Position numbers and translations under genes: made by a program. This document shows positions 50,730 to 60,675 of a DNA stretch of 64,000 nt, in pieces (position 1 is the first letter of the stretch; every line of letters begins with the position of its first letter). Source of the DNA: an uncultured SAR116 cluster alpha proteobacterium (GTDB lineage Bacteria; Pseudomonadota; Alphaproteobacteria; Puniceispirillales; GCA-002684695); the NCBI GenBank assembly GCA_902539295.1, contig CACBIM010000010.1:1-64000 (forward strand), in the 5' to 3' direction. Below the pieces are notes generated by a model. That model was not told the origin of the DNA and ran no database searches. It saw only the letters and a list, made by a program, of their open reading frames with translations.

Positions 50730-51204
50730 ATTAACTCATTTTGATGATAATGGTAATCCAAACATGGTCGATGTAAGCCAAAAAGAAACAACAGTTAGAA
50801 TTGCAGAAGCATCTGGCTATGTGTACATGGAAAAAGCAACCTTATATACTATTTTAAATAAAGAAATATCTAAAGGTGACGTATTCCAAATTGCAAAAAT
50901 TTCAGGAATTATGGCTTCCAAGCAAACATCATCAATTATTCCTTTATGTCACCCTATAATTATAGACAAAGTAACATTAGAAATTTCACCTGATTTAGAT
51001 AAATCTAGAGTATTTATTACTTCATCAGTTACATGTAGAGGAGCAACAGGCGTTGAAATGGAAGCATTAACTGCTGTTTCAGTTGCAGCATTAACTATAT
51101 ATGACATGTGTAAAGCAATCGACAGATCAATGACAATTGATGAGATCAAACTAAATAAAAAAACAGGTGGAAAATCAGGCGAATGGATTAGGAAAAGTGA
51201 ATAA
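50722..51204 (+). CDS. moaC: Cyclic pyranopterin monophosphate synthase MoaC
   Basis: MVDVSQKETTVRIAEASG, IPLCHPI, GVEMEALTAVSVAALTIYDMCKA. Confidence 0.96.
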   Translation: MPKLTHFDDNGNPNMVDVSQKETTVRIAEASGYVYMEKATLYTILNKEISKGDVFQIAKISGIMASKQTSSIIPLCHPIIIDKVTLEISPDLDKSRVFITSSVTCRGATGVEMEALTAVSVAALTIYDMCKAIDRSMTIDEIKLNKKTGGKSGEWIRKSE

Positions 51205-52429
51205 AAAACTTACTTCTGTTGAAAAGGCAACTTCAACTATTTTAAAAAATATACCTGTATTGCCATCTCATGAAGAGATAGTTTTAAATTCATTAGGAAA
51301 AACATTAGCAAAACCTGTAACTGCTTTATTATCTAATCCACCATCAAATGTTTCTTCAATGGATGGGTATGCCTTAAAAAATTCTGATATTGATAATGGA
51401 GTGCTTGAATTTAAAGTTATTGATGAGAGTGTTGCTGGCAAAAGTTCTTCAAAAACTGTTGAGACTATGCAAACAGTCAGAATATTTACAGGTGCAAAAA
51501 TACCTCATGGTGCTGATAGAGTTATTCTTCAAGAAAATATCAATAGCCTTGGAAACAATTTAATAAAAATTAATAAAAATAATTTAGAAAATAATAATTT
51601 TTTTATCAGAAAAGCAGGCATGGATTTTAAATTAGGAGAAAAACTAATCGACAAAGGAGAAGTATTAAATACTAGGAATATTTCACTTTGTGTAGCATCT
51701 GGAAACTCATGGGTAACAATTAGACGAAAGCCAAAAATTGGAATTATATCTACAGGTAATGAATTATTAAAATTTGGCGAAATTCAAAACTCTAAAAACA
51801 ATGACAAAATAATTTCATCAAATGATATTTTTTTATTTAATTTTATAAATCAATTAGGCGGAGAAGCATTTATATTACCTACAGCAAAAGACGATATAAA
51901 ATCCTTAACAAACATTTTAGATGAAGCTAATGACTTAGATTTAATCATCTCTTCAGGTGGAGCGTCAGTTGGAGACTATGATATAGTACAAAGAGCACTA
52001 GAAAAAAATAATTTTGAACTTCTGTTCTGGCGAATTGCTATGAGACCAGGAAAACCTTTATTTTTTGGGTTATTGGAAAAAATACCTTTCCTTGGGTTAC
52101 CTGGGAATCCAGTTTCTACTGGGGTATGCTCTATAATTTTTTTAACCAAAATTATTCAAAAATTTTTTGGACGCCAGGTATCTGAAAACATAGCTATGAT
52201 GCGTGTAAATTGTAGTTTGGATAAAAATGATCACAGAAAAGATTTTATTCGATCAAAAGTCATTAAAGGTATAAATAATGATTACATAGTTGAACCATTT
52301 GCAAAACAAGACTCAAGTCAAATTTCTTTATTTGCTAAAGCACAGGGCTTTATTATTAGAGAACCTCATGAAAACAAAATTAAAAAAGGTACGAAAGTAC
52401 CTGTACTTCTTATCTCAGAAAATATTTGA
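51197..52429 (+). CDS. moeA: Molybdopterin molybdotransferase MoeA
   Basis: SSMDGYALKNSDI, IISTGNELL, SSGGASVGDYD; likely GTG start. Confidence 0.94.
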   Translation: MNKKLTSVEKATSTILKNIPVLPSHEEIVLNSLGKTLAKPVTALLSNPPSNVSSMDGYALKNSDIDNGVLEFKVIDESVAGKSSSKTVETMQTVRIFTGAKIPHGADRVILQENINSLGNNLIKINKNNLENNNFFIRKAGMDFKLGEKLIDKGEVLNTRNISLCVASGNSWVTIRRKPKIGIISTGNELLKFGEIQNSKNNDKIISSNDIFLFNFINQLGGEAFILPTAKDDIKSLTNILDEANDLDLIISSGGASVGDYDIVQRALEKNNFELLFWRIAMRPGKPLFFGLLEKIPFLGLPGNPVSTGVCSIIFLTKIIQKFFGRQVSENIAMMRVNCSLDKNDHRKDFIRSKVIKGINNDYIVEPFAKQDSSQISLFAKAQGFIIREPHENKIKKGTKVPVLLISENI

Positions 52430-52440
52430 TTTTATATAAG

Positions 52441-52477
52441 ATTCACGTTATGTTCTATATTAGAATATAACGTGAAC
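52441..52477. promoter_or_regulatory. Candidate LexA operator: two inverted RTTC-N7-RTTC boxes
   Basis: ATTC-ACGTTAT-GTTC on plus (52441-52455) and GTTC-ACGTTAT-ATTC on minus (52477-52463); lies just upstream of lexA ATG at 52493. Confidence 0.7.
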
Positions 52478-52492
52478 AAAATATTTATTACT

Positions 52493-53122
52493 ATGCTTAC
52501 TTTTCAACAGGAAAAATTATTAAAATTTATAATTGACTATCAAAAGGAAAATAATGTTACGCCTAGTTTTGATGAAATGAAAGACGGTTTAGATTTGAAG
52601 TCAAAATCAGGAATTCATAGAATAGTGTCAGCCCTTGAAGAACGAGGATATATTAAAAAACTTAATAACAGAGCTCGAGCAATAGAAATAATAAAAAACG
52701 TAAATTTAATTGATACAGAAAGTGGCAAAAATAAAAATAATATTATTTCAATTCCAATTTTGGGCAAAATAGCTGCAGGCCTTCCCATTGAAGCAATTTC
52801 TGATAATACAAATTATATAGAATTACCTGAAACATTATTAAAAAAAGGTGAATATTTTATACTTAATGTTGAGGGCGATTCAATGATTGAAGCAGGAATC
52901 TTTGATGGTGATCAGGTTGTTATTAGAAAAGCTAATGATGCCAATAATGGCGAAATTGTAGTTGCGCTAATTGATAATAATGAAGCAACATTGAAAAGAA
53001 TATTTAAACGCGGGCAACAAGTTGCTCTACAACCAGAAAACAGTAACTATAAAACAGTTATTTACGGTCCAGATAGAATCCAAATTCAAGGTGTATTAAA
53101 GCATTTAATTAGAAGCTATTAA
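52493..53122 (+). CDS. lexA: LexA repressor
   Basis: MLTFQQEKLLKFI start, cleavage-site AAG (GKIAAGLPIEAI), GDSMIEAGIFDGD, EATLKRIF; GTG at 52472 lies within the operator, so ATG 52493 is preferred. Confidence 0.95.
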   Translation: MLTFQQEKLLKFIIDYQKENNVTPSFDEMKDGLDLKSKSGIHRIVSALEERGYIKKLNNRARAIEIIKNVNLIDTESGKNKNNIISIPILGKIAAGLPIEAISDNTNYIELPETLLKKGEYFILNVEGDSMIEAGIFDGDQVVIRKANDANNGEIVVALIDNNEATLKRIFKRGQQVALQPENSNYKTVIYGPDRIQIQGVLKHLIRSY

Positions 53123-53177
53123 TATAAGTAATTTAATCATATTGAAATAAAAACTTTTTAAGTTATATTTCCCATTA

Positions 53178-54557
53178 ATGAATGTAGTAACAAGATTTGC
53201 CCCCTCACCTACAGGTTTCCTTCATATTGGTGGAGCTAGAACGGCTTTATTTAATTATCTTTTCACCAAAAGATATAAAGGTCAATTTTTGCTTAGAATT
53301 GAAGATACTGACAAAGCTAGATCTACAGATATAGCTATTAAAGCAATAATATCAGGATTAGAGTGGTTAAATTTAAATCATGATGGAAAAATTGTTTTCC
53401 AGTCACATAATTCATTAAGGCACAAAAATATAGCAGATGAATTATTGAAAAGCGGTAATGCCTATCGTTGTTACCTCTCCAATGAAGAGCAAAATCAAAT
53501 AAGAAATGATTATATGAAACGTGGACTACCCTTTAGAAGCCCATGGAGAAATAAGAAATATAATAATGAAAATGAAAATTCGTATGTAATTAGAATTAAA
53601 ATGCCAGATGAAGGATTTACAGAAATTAAAGATTTAGTTCAAGGTAAAGTTAGAATTGCAAATAATAAACTTGATGATTTTGTTTTATTAAGAAGCAATA
53701 ACCTTCCAACTTATATGCTAGCAGTTGTTGTTGATGATTATGATATGGGTATAACGCATATTATTAGAGGAGACGACCATCTAAACAACGCATTCCGACA
53801 GCACTGGATATATAAATTTTTAGACTGGAAAGTTCCTGATTTTGCCCATATACCTCTAATACATGGGGAAGATGGATCAAAGTTATCTAAACGTCATGGA
53901 GCCCTAGGCGTTGAAGAGTACAAAGAAATGGGGTTTCTATCAGACAGTATTAATTCATATCTTATGAACTTGGGATGGAGGGCTTCTGAAAAAGAACCGA
54001 TTACATTAAGTGAAGCATCAAAAATCTTTGAAATTAAATCAGTTGGAAAATCTTCATCGAAATTTAACATCTCAAAGTTAAAAAACATTAACTCATATTT
54101 TTTAAAAACTGAAAATCCAAAAAATATTATTAATTTAATAATAAGCAATAACGAGTTGGGAATTGAGAAATACAAAAAAAGAATTGTAAAAGCTTTACCG
54201 TACCTAATTGAAAGAGCCAGTACAATAAATGATCTAGTTGATGCTTCTACATGGTTAAAAAATGATAATTATGAAGTTATCTTTGAAGAAAATTTAAAAT
54301 TTAATTCAAATGATTTATCTCTCTTAGTATCTTTTAAAGAATACCTAAGGGGCTTAAATATCGATAGCAAGATTGAAATCGAAGACCATTTTAATAAATG
54401 GCTTACTAAAGAAAATATAAAAATTAAGGATATTGGCAAAAATTTAAGACTTTGCTTAACAGGTTCAGGCTCTTCAATAGATTTAATGAAAATACTTGAT
54501 ATTCTAGGCATTGAAGAAATTATTCGTAGATTATCTTATAATTTAGACAGATCATAA
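53178..54557 (+). CDS. gltX: Glutamyl-tRNA synthetase
   Basis: RFAPSPTGFLHIGGARTALFN; KLSKRHGA. Confidence 0.97.
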   Translation: MNVVTRFAPSPTGFLHIGGARTALFNYLFTKRYKGQFLLRIEDTDKARSTDIAIKAIISGLEWLNLNHDGKIVFQSHNSLRHKNIADELLKSGNAYRCYLSNEEQNQIRNDYMKRGLPFRSPWRNKKYNNENENSYVIRIKMPDEGFTEIKDLVQGKVRIANNKLDDFVLLRSNNLPTYMLAVVVDDYDMGITHIIRGDDHLNNAFRQHWIYKFLDWKVPDFAHIPLIHGEDGSKLSKRHGALGVEEYKEMGFLSDSINSYLMNLGWRASEKEPITLSEASKIFEIKSVGKSSSKFNISKLKNINSYFLKTENPKNIINLIISNNELGIEKYKKRIVKALPYLIERASTINDLVDASTWLKNDNYEVIFEENLKFNSNDLSLLVSFKEYLRGLNIDSKIEIEDHFNKWLTKENIKIKDIGKNLRLCLTGSGSSIDLMKILDILGIEEIIRRLSYNLDRS

Positions 54558-54580
54558 TTTTATAGATTTTGGAGATTCTA

Positions 54581-55879
54581 ATGAGTGAATTTGATAAAAT
54601 ACAAATTAATAGAAATAACAAAAAAATAGCTGAATTAGATATCCTCAAAGGATCACTTGGTCCAGATGTTATAGATATAAGAAACCTTCAAAAACAAACA
54701 GGTTTTTTTACTTACGACCCAAGTTATGGCGCGACAAGCTCTTGTGAATCATCAATTACATTTATAGATGGCGATAAAGGAATTTTATTGTATAGAGGCT
54801 ATCCAATCGAACAACTAGCCGAAGAGTCAACATTTTTAGAGATTGCTTATCTTTTATTAAAAGGCGAGCTTCCAAATAAGCAACAATTTGAAATGTTTTC
54901 ACATAATATAATTAATCATACGATGGTACACGAACAAATATTAAATTTTTATCAGGGCTTTAGAAGAAATGCTCACCCAATGGCAATTCTTTGCGGTGCA
55001 ACAGGCGCAATGTCAGCTTTTTACGAAGATAGTGCCGATATTAACGACCCTAACCAAAGGATGATTTCCACTAATCGGTTGATTGCAAAGATACCTACAC
55101 TAGCAGCCATGGCCTACAAGTACTCTGTAGGACAACCATTTAATTATCCTGACAATGAGCTTTCATATTCTGAAAATTTTTTAAAAATGTGTTTTGCAGT
55201 TCCTACAGAAAAATATAATTCTCAAAAGGTATTATCAGATGCTATTGAAAAAATATTTATTTTACATGCTGATCATGAGCAAAATGCTTCCACTTCAACA
55301 GTAAGATTAGCTGGGTCATCCGGAGCCAACCCATTCGCATGTATTTCAGCAGGAATAGCTTCTTTATGGGGGCCTGCGCATGGCGGAGCGAATGAAGCTG
55401 TATTGAAAATGCTAAATGAAATACAAGATGAGAGAAATATTTCAAAGTATTTAAAAAAAGCAAGAGATAAAAATGACCCTTTTAGACTTTTTGGGTTTGG
55501 GCACAGAGTGTACAAAAATTATGATCCTAGAGCAAAAGTTATGCAAAAAACCTGTCATGAAGTTTTAGATTTGCTTGGGATTAAAAATAATCCCCTGCTT
55601 TCTTTAGCAATGAAATTAGAAAAAATTGCCCTAGAAGATGAATATTTTATTAAAAGAAAATTATACCCAAATGTTGATTTTTACTCAGGAATTATTTTAC
55701 AAGCAATTGGCTTTCCAACAAGTATGTTTACTGTATTATTTGCCGTAGCCAGGACCGTAGGATGGGTAGCTCAATGGAATGAAATGATTGAAGATCCTAA
55801 CCAAAGAATTGGAAGACCAAGGCAACTATACACTGGGCCAAACAAAAGAAATTATGTTAAATTAAATAAGAGAGGTTAG
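54581..55879 (+). CDS. gltA: Citrate synthase
   Basis: [75 protein letters not shown]. Confidence 0.97.
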   Translation: MSEFDKIQINRNNKKIAELDILKGSLGPDVIDIRNLQKQTGFFTYDPSYGATSSCESSITFIDGDKGILLYRGYPIEQLAEESTFLEIAYLLLKGELPNKQQFEMFSHNIINHTMVHEQILNFYQGFRRNAHPMAILCGATGAMSAFYEDSADINDPNQRMISTNRLIAKIPTLAAMAYKYSVGQPFNYPDNELSYSENFLKMCFAVPTEKYNSQKVLSDAIEKIFILHADHEQNASTSTVRLAGSSGANPFACISAGIASLWGPAHGGANEAVLKMLNEIQDERNISKYLKKARDKNDPFRLFGFGHRVYKNYDPRAKVMQKTCHEVLDLLGIKNNPLLSLAMKLEKIALEDEYFIKRKLYPNVDFYSGIILQAIGFPTSMFTVLFAVARTVGWVAQWNEMIEDPNQRIGRPRQLYTGPNKRNYVKLNKRG

Positions 55880-55884
55880 TGATA

Positions 55885-57042
55885 TCAAACATTTAATTTA
55901 GCTTCAATTACATTTTTAATGTTTTCTTTAAAGGTTCTGTTATTAGCAGTAAGTAAATCTCTTAATTTTTTTGCATAAGCCAATAGCTCATTTGGTTTAT
56001 TTTTATCATTAATTAATTGAATCATTTTCTCCGAAATATATTCAGGATTACATTTTTCCTGAAAAATAAAATCCATATACTTTTTACCAAGTATCCAATT
56101 AGGTAGTATAATTTTATCCATCTCTATTAATCTTCTACCAATGAAGGCTGACAAGAAATTTGTTTTATATAATGCTATACTAGGTATACCGTTCAGCGCA
56201 TATTCTAGAGTGGCAGTACCTGATGTAATAATTGCATAATCAGAAGAACTTGTAAGTTCATTGCCTAATAAATCTTTATGTACTATTTTTATATCATTAG
56301 GTATTTTTTTTAAAATTTGATCAACTAACTTTTCTTGATTAGGTGTCACTTGGCATAAAAATAAAATTGGTTTATTTATTTTTTTACTCAATAGTTTAGA
56401 TACAGATATCAATATAGGTAAAATATATTGAACTTCTTTTTTTCTGCTTCCTGGAAGAAGAGAAATTATTAATTGTCCATTATTTTTAATTTTTAATTTA
56501 GACAAAAGACTGGATTTTTTTTGTTGAAATGAAAATTTTTGAACAGCTGGATGGCCTATAAATATTGCTTCAATTTTATTTTTGTCAAAATAAAATGGTT
56601 CCCTTGGAAACAAACAAAGTAAGGTATCAACAATTATTGAAACTTTATCAGCTCTATTTGCTCTCCAAGCCCAAACAGTTGGTGCAACTATATGGATAAA
56701 CTTAGGTATATTATTTTTATTTTTTAATTTATTTCTAATTAATTTTATTAGATAAAAATTAAATCCTTTTGTATCCACAGTTATAATAATCTTTGGATTA
56801 ATTTTTATAATTTTATCTGCTATTTTTGATGCGTAGTAATAAAGTCTTGGCAAGCTAAATATTACATCACTTAAACCAAACGCGCTGATCTTATCCCAAT
56901 CATAAATTTTATTTAATTTTTTTGCTCCCATTAAAGGGCCACCAATGCCATGCCATTCTATATTATTAATGGCTGACATAATTTCTACACCTATTACATC
57001 AGCAGAAAATTCGCCAGCAATAATTACACATTTGCTTTTCAT
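55885..57042 (-). CDS. lpxB: Lipid-A-disaccharide synthase
   Basis: AGEFSADVIG, WHGIGGPLM, LLPGSRKKEV. Confidence 0.93.
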   Translation of the reverse strand: MKSKCVIIAGEFSADVIGVEIMSAINNIEWHGIGGPLMGAKKLNKIYDWDKISAFGLSDVIFSLPRLYYYASKIADKIIKINPKIIITVDTKGFNFYLIKLIRNKLKNKNNIPKFIHIVAPTVWAWRANRADKVSIIVDTLLCLFPREPFYFDKNKIEAIFIGHPAVQKFSFQQKKSSLLSKLKIKNNGQLIISLLPGSRKKEVQYILPILISVSKLLSKKINKPILFLCQVTPNQEKLVDQILKKIPNDIKIVHKDLLGNELTSSSDYAIITSGTATLEYALNGIPSIALYKTNFLSAFIGRRLIEMDKIILPNWILGKKYMDFIFQEKCNPEYISEKMIQLINDKNKPNELLAYAKKLRDLLTANNRTFKENIKNVIEAKLNV

Positions 57043-57045
57043 ATA

Positions 57046-57870
57046 CTAAAAACCAAATAATGTTATCTGTCTTTTTTCAGCAAGTTTGATCACTTTTTCT
57101 AAATTTATAATCAGAACATTTTTATGCTTACACGCAATTCCTGAAAATCCACTTTTGTATGCATTTTCGATAGTTTGTTCACCAATTACAGGTTGATCAA
57201 ACCTCATGTCTTGATTTATTTTAGGAGCTTTAACTAAAATTGGTCCCAAACCAGAAAATTTAAATTTTCCAGCTCTTTTAATCATTTCATCAGTCCCTTC
57301 AATAGCCTCTACTGCTAAAATAAGGCCATTCTGAATAACAACTGACTGTCCAACATCGCTTTTTGATAAACTTTTCAAAACTCCGTAACCCCTATTAATT
57401 TCTTTTTGAAAAGTAGAAAATGGTTTAGGGCCTGCAAAATGACCCTTTGGTGAAAATGATTTTTCTAAAAAATGATTTGCTGAAATAATATTGAAACCTT
57501 CATTTTCAATTTCTTCTGATAATATTTTCAGTGCACCATCATCACCTTTAAAGGCAATTTTAGACATTATATTCAGCCCTTTAAAATCAAATTTCATTTC
57601 ATATAATTTAGGCCTACTTATACCTCCACATAAAACAATATGGGTTATTTTTTCTAAATGGAGTTTTTTAAAAATTTTACCAATATTACCAATTTTAAAA
57701 TCATAAATTTTCCAATCAGACTGGGATTTTAATTTTTGATTATCTGCAATATCAATTACTACTCCATTCCAGCCATTTGAAACTGCACTTTCTAAAATAT
57801 TATAAGGCAGATCGCCATTACCTGATATGATAGCCAATTTTTTATTTATAGGAGCGATTTCGGATGACAT
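57046..57870 (-). CDS. lpxI: UDP-2,3-diacylglucosamine diphosphatase LpxI
   Basis: LAIISGNGDLPYNI...GAPK-type segment AGKFKFSGLGPILVKAPKINQDMRFDQPVIG; between lpxA and lpxB. Confidence 0.9.
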   Translation of the reverse strand: MSSEIAPINKKLAIISGNGDLPYNILESAVSNGWNGVVIDIADNQKLKSQSDWKIYDFKIGNIGKIFKKLHLEKITHIVLCGGISRPKLYEMKFDFKGLNIMSKIAFKGDDGALKILSEEIENEGFNIISANHFLEKSFSPKGHFAGPKPFSTFQKEINRGYGVLKSLSKSDVGQSVVIQNGLILAVEAIEGTDEMIKRAGKFKFSGLGPILVKAPKINQDMRFDQPVIGEQTIENAYKSGFSGIACKHKNVLIINLEKVIKLAEKRQITLFGF

Positions 57871-58649
57871 ATTCCATTCTTAGTTTCTTTTAAAAGAAAG
57901 TCTTTAATAATATTATTAACTTTATTAGAAGAAATTAATTGTAATTTTTGCAGTCTCTTTTGATACGTATCAGTATCATTAAAAAATGACTTTAAAGTTC
58001 CTGAGGCACAATTTATTTCTTCCTTTGAAAACCCTTTTCTTTTCATACCAATTATATTTACGCCATTTATATAAGCTCTTGAACCATCAATTCCACTTGC
58101 AATAGTAAAAGGAGAAACATCCATGTCAACTGCACAAAGACCACCAATCATTGAGTAACTTCCTATTCTTCTAAATTGAACTACCCCAACCATTGCACTT
58201 AATATAGCATTATCATTGATTTCAACATGGCCAGCTAATGCTACATGATGTGATAAAACAGTATTATTACCTATTTTACAATCATGAGCCACATGGGCGC
58301 CAGTCATAATCAAATTGTTATTTCCAATTATTGTTGTTCCTCCACCACTTTCTGTTCCTAAATGTATTGTTGAATGCTCTCTAAAAATATTTTGATTTCC
58401 AATTTTTAAAAAGGTTTTTTCACCTTTATATTTTAAGTCCTGTGGCACCATTCCTATAACTGAAAAAGGATAAAATTCACAGCCATCTCCAATAGTAGTA
58501 TTCCCATCAATAACAACGTTACTAATGAGTTTGCATTTTTTTCCAATTTTGACATTTTCGCCAATTACGCAATTAGGACCAATAATACAAGACGGGTCGA
58601 TATTTGCCTTTAATGAAACAATTGATGTTGAATGAAAGTTGTTTTTCAT
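57846..58649 (-). CDS. lpxA: UDP-N-acetylglucosamine acyltransferase
   Basis: Left-handed beta-helix hexapeptides; HSTSIVSLKANIDPSCIIGPNCVIGENVKIG; start set at MKNNFHS. Confidence 0.95.
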   Translation of the reverse strand: MKNNFHSTSIVSLKANIDPSCIIGPNCVIGENVKIGKKCKLISNVVIDGNTTIGDGCEFYPFSVIGMVPQDLKYKGEKTFLKIGNQNIFREHSTIHLGTESGGGTTIIGNNNLIMTGAHVAHDCKIGNNTVLSHHVALAGHVEINDNAILSAMVGVVQFRRIGSYSMIGGLCAVDMDVSPFTIASGIDGSRAYINGVNIIGMKRKGFSKEEINCASGTLKSFFNDTDTYQKRLQKLQLISSNKVNNIIKDFLLKETKNGICHPKSLL

Positions 58650-59113
58650 TACTTTCCAGCGTCTACAATCATTGCGGAAAAAATACACTCAGAGACAACA
58701 CTACCATTTACTTTTGCTGTTCCTGAAAATTTCCATAATGTGCCCCTACCTCTAATCTTTTCAATGTAAAGACTTAATATTTCACCTGGCCTTACTGGTT
58801 TTCTAAATTTTGCATTGTCAATACTTGCAAAGTAAACCAACTTTCCTTTAGATGATTTTTTTGAGCCATACCCCTCTGTAAAAGACACAAGACAACCAGC
58901 AGTTTGAGCCATTGCTTCAATAATTAAAACACCAGGCATAACTGGATAATTAGGAAAGTGGCCGGCAAAGTGAGGTTCAGTGACTGTTACAGACTTAATA
59001 CCAACAGCTGACACATCTGGAACTAAATTTTCTACTCGATCAATAAGAAGGAATGGAAGCCTATGCGGTATTAATTTTAAAATTTCATTATAATCTAAAT
59101 TAATTTCATTCAT
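58649..59113 (-). CDS. fabZ: 3-hydroxyacyl-ACP dehydratase FabZ
   Basis: LIPHRLPFLLIDRVE, GHFPNYPVMPGVLIIEAMAQ. Confidence 0.96.
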   Translation of the reverse strand: MNEINLDYNEILKLIPHRLPFLLIDRVENLVPDVSAVGIKSVTVTEPHFAGHFPNYPVMPGVLIIEAMAQTAGCLVSFTEGYGSKKSSKGKLVYFASIDNAKFRKPVRPGEILSLYIEKIRGRGTLWKFSGTAKVNGSVVSECIFSAMIVDAGK

Positions 59114-60123
59114 TTTTTTAACTTTTTTGTCATGATTCTAAGTGTTGCCTGTTGCTTTCTAAATTCTTTTATTGGAATAGCAGGAAAACCTCCCATCAAT
59201 TCTGCATTATTAATATCCTTTGTAACGCCGCTACGGGCAGAAAGTATAGTATTAGATTTTATGTTAAGATGTCCAGAAATTCCTACTTGAGCAGCAATTA
59301 CTACGTTATCTCCTATATTGGTGCTTCCTGCAATTCCTGATTGACCGCAAATAATTGAACCTTTACCAATTTTAACGTTGTGAGCTATATGAACTAAGTT
59401 ATCTACCATTACAAAATCATTAATTATAGTATCTCCTAAAGAACCTCTATCTATTGTAGAATTAGCGCCTATCTCAACGTTATTTTTAATTATAACTCTC
59501 CCTCTATGAGGAAATTTATAAACTCCACTTTTATCATAATTAAAGCCAAATCCTGTCATGCCTATTCTTGCACCAGGATAAATAATACAATTTTTTCCAA
59601 TAACTGAATATTGTATTGTGCAATTAGATCCAATTTCAGTTCCTTCAGAAATAATTACCCCATCACCAATTACACTATTTTCTCCAATAACAACATTGTT
59701 TTCTATCTCAACATTTTTTCCTATAGCTACACCTTTTTTTAATATAGCACTTTTTGAAATCTCAGAATTGATTTTTTTATCTACTTTGCCTGGAGAAATT
59801 AGATTTAATATATGAGCAAAAACTCTTCGTGGCTGTTTAGTTGCAATAAAATAATCTTTATTTGATAATTGATCTAAAACCTCTGGTTCAATAATCAAAC
59901 ATACTCCATTAGTATTATTCAAATATTTGAAATATTTTTTATTTTCTAAGAAAACTATATCTTTATTTTGAGCGTCTTGAATAGAAGAGCAACTGTTGAC
60001 TGTCTGATCTTTTAAGAAATTGCAAGAATGAAAAAAATCAGGGAAGGTAGATTTAATAATTTTTGATAAATCAGAGAGTTTATAAGATTTAACTTCACCA
60101 TAAAATCTTTTATCTATTTTCAT
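59110..60123 (-). CDS. lpxD: UDP-3-O-acylglucosamine N-acyltransferase LpxD
   Basis: Hexapeptide repeats; FGFNYDKSGVYKFPHRGRVIIKNNVEIGANSTIDRGSLGDT. Confidence 0.95.
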   Translation of the reverse strand: MKIDKRFYGEVKSYKLSDLSKIIKSTFPDFFHSCNFLKDQTVNSCSSIQDAQNKDIVFLENKKYFKYLNNTNGVCLIIEPEVLDQLSNKDYFIATKQPRRVFAHILNLISPGKVDKKINSEISKSAILKKGVAIGKNVEIENNVVIGENSVIGDGVIISEGTEIGSNCTIQYSVIGKNCIIYPGARIGMTGFGFNYDKSGVYKFPHRGRVIIKNNVEIGANSTIDRGSLGDTIINDFVMVDNLVHIAHNVKIGKGSIICGQSGIAGSTNIGDNVVIAAQVGISGHLNIKSNTILSARSGVTKDINNAELMGGFPAIPIKEFRKQQATLRIMTKKLKK

Positions 60124-60671
60124 TTTTCCAAATTTTCTATTAGATCAGTGTATATTTGTCTAAAGTTAAACTGACTTTCTCTCTTATTTAATTCTTCTAG
60201 AATTAATGTTGTATAATTAAAATCATCATTAACATAAATAATATTATCAGATTTAAAAACTATGAGTAAGTTTTCTTTTTTTGCCATATTAATCACTAAT
60301 TCATTAATAGTATCAGCAATAAGTTTTTGTGAAAGTTGGAAATTAGTTTCGAGCTGCTGCCTACTTTTCTGAACCAACTTTTGTATTGAAGCAACTTTTT
60401 CCTCAAAGTCTTTTACTAATAATTGAAAATCTTCTTTACTTATAGTATCTCTTTTTTCATTTATTTCTTTTTCAGCCTGCCTTAATGCGTTTTCTTCTTG
60501 ATTAATAGACTGCTGAAATAAATTCCTTCCTTTATCCATTTCAATTTGCAAGTTTTTTGAAGGAAGTGAGTTTTTAAGAATATATTTTAAGTCTACATAC
60601 CCAAATTCTTGAATATCAGAAAATGAAAATAGTGGATAAAAAAAAATAAAGATTAAAATTAATAATCTCAT
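60120..60671 (-). CDS. OmpH/Skp-family periplasmic chaperone
   Basis: Signal peptide, FGYVDLKYIL..., coiled-coil body; between bamA and lpxD. Confidence 0.85.
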   Translation of the reverse strand: MRLLILIFIFFYPLFSFSDIQEFGYVDLKYILKNSLPSKNLQIEMDKGRNLFQQSINQEENALRQAEKEINEKRDTISKEDFQLLVKDFEEKVASIQKLVQKSRQQLETNFQLSQKLIADTINELVINMAKKENLLIVFKSDNIIYVNDDFNYTTLILEELNKRESQFNFRQIYTDLIENLEK

Positions 60672-60675
60672 TATT

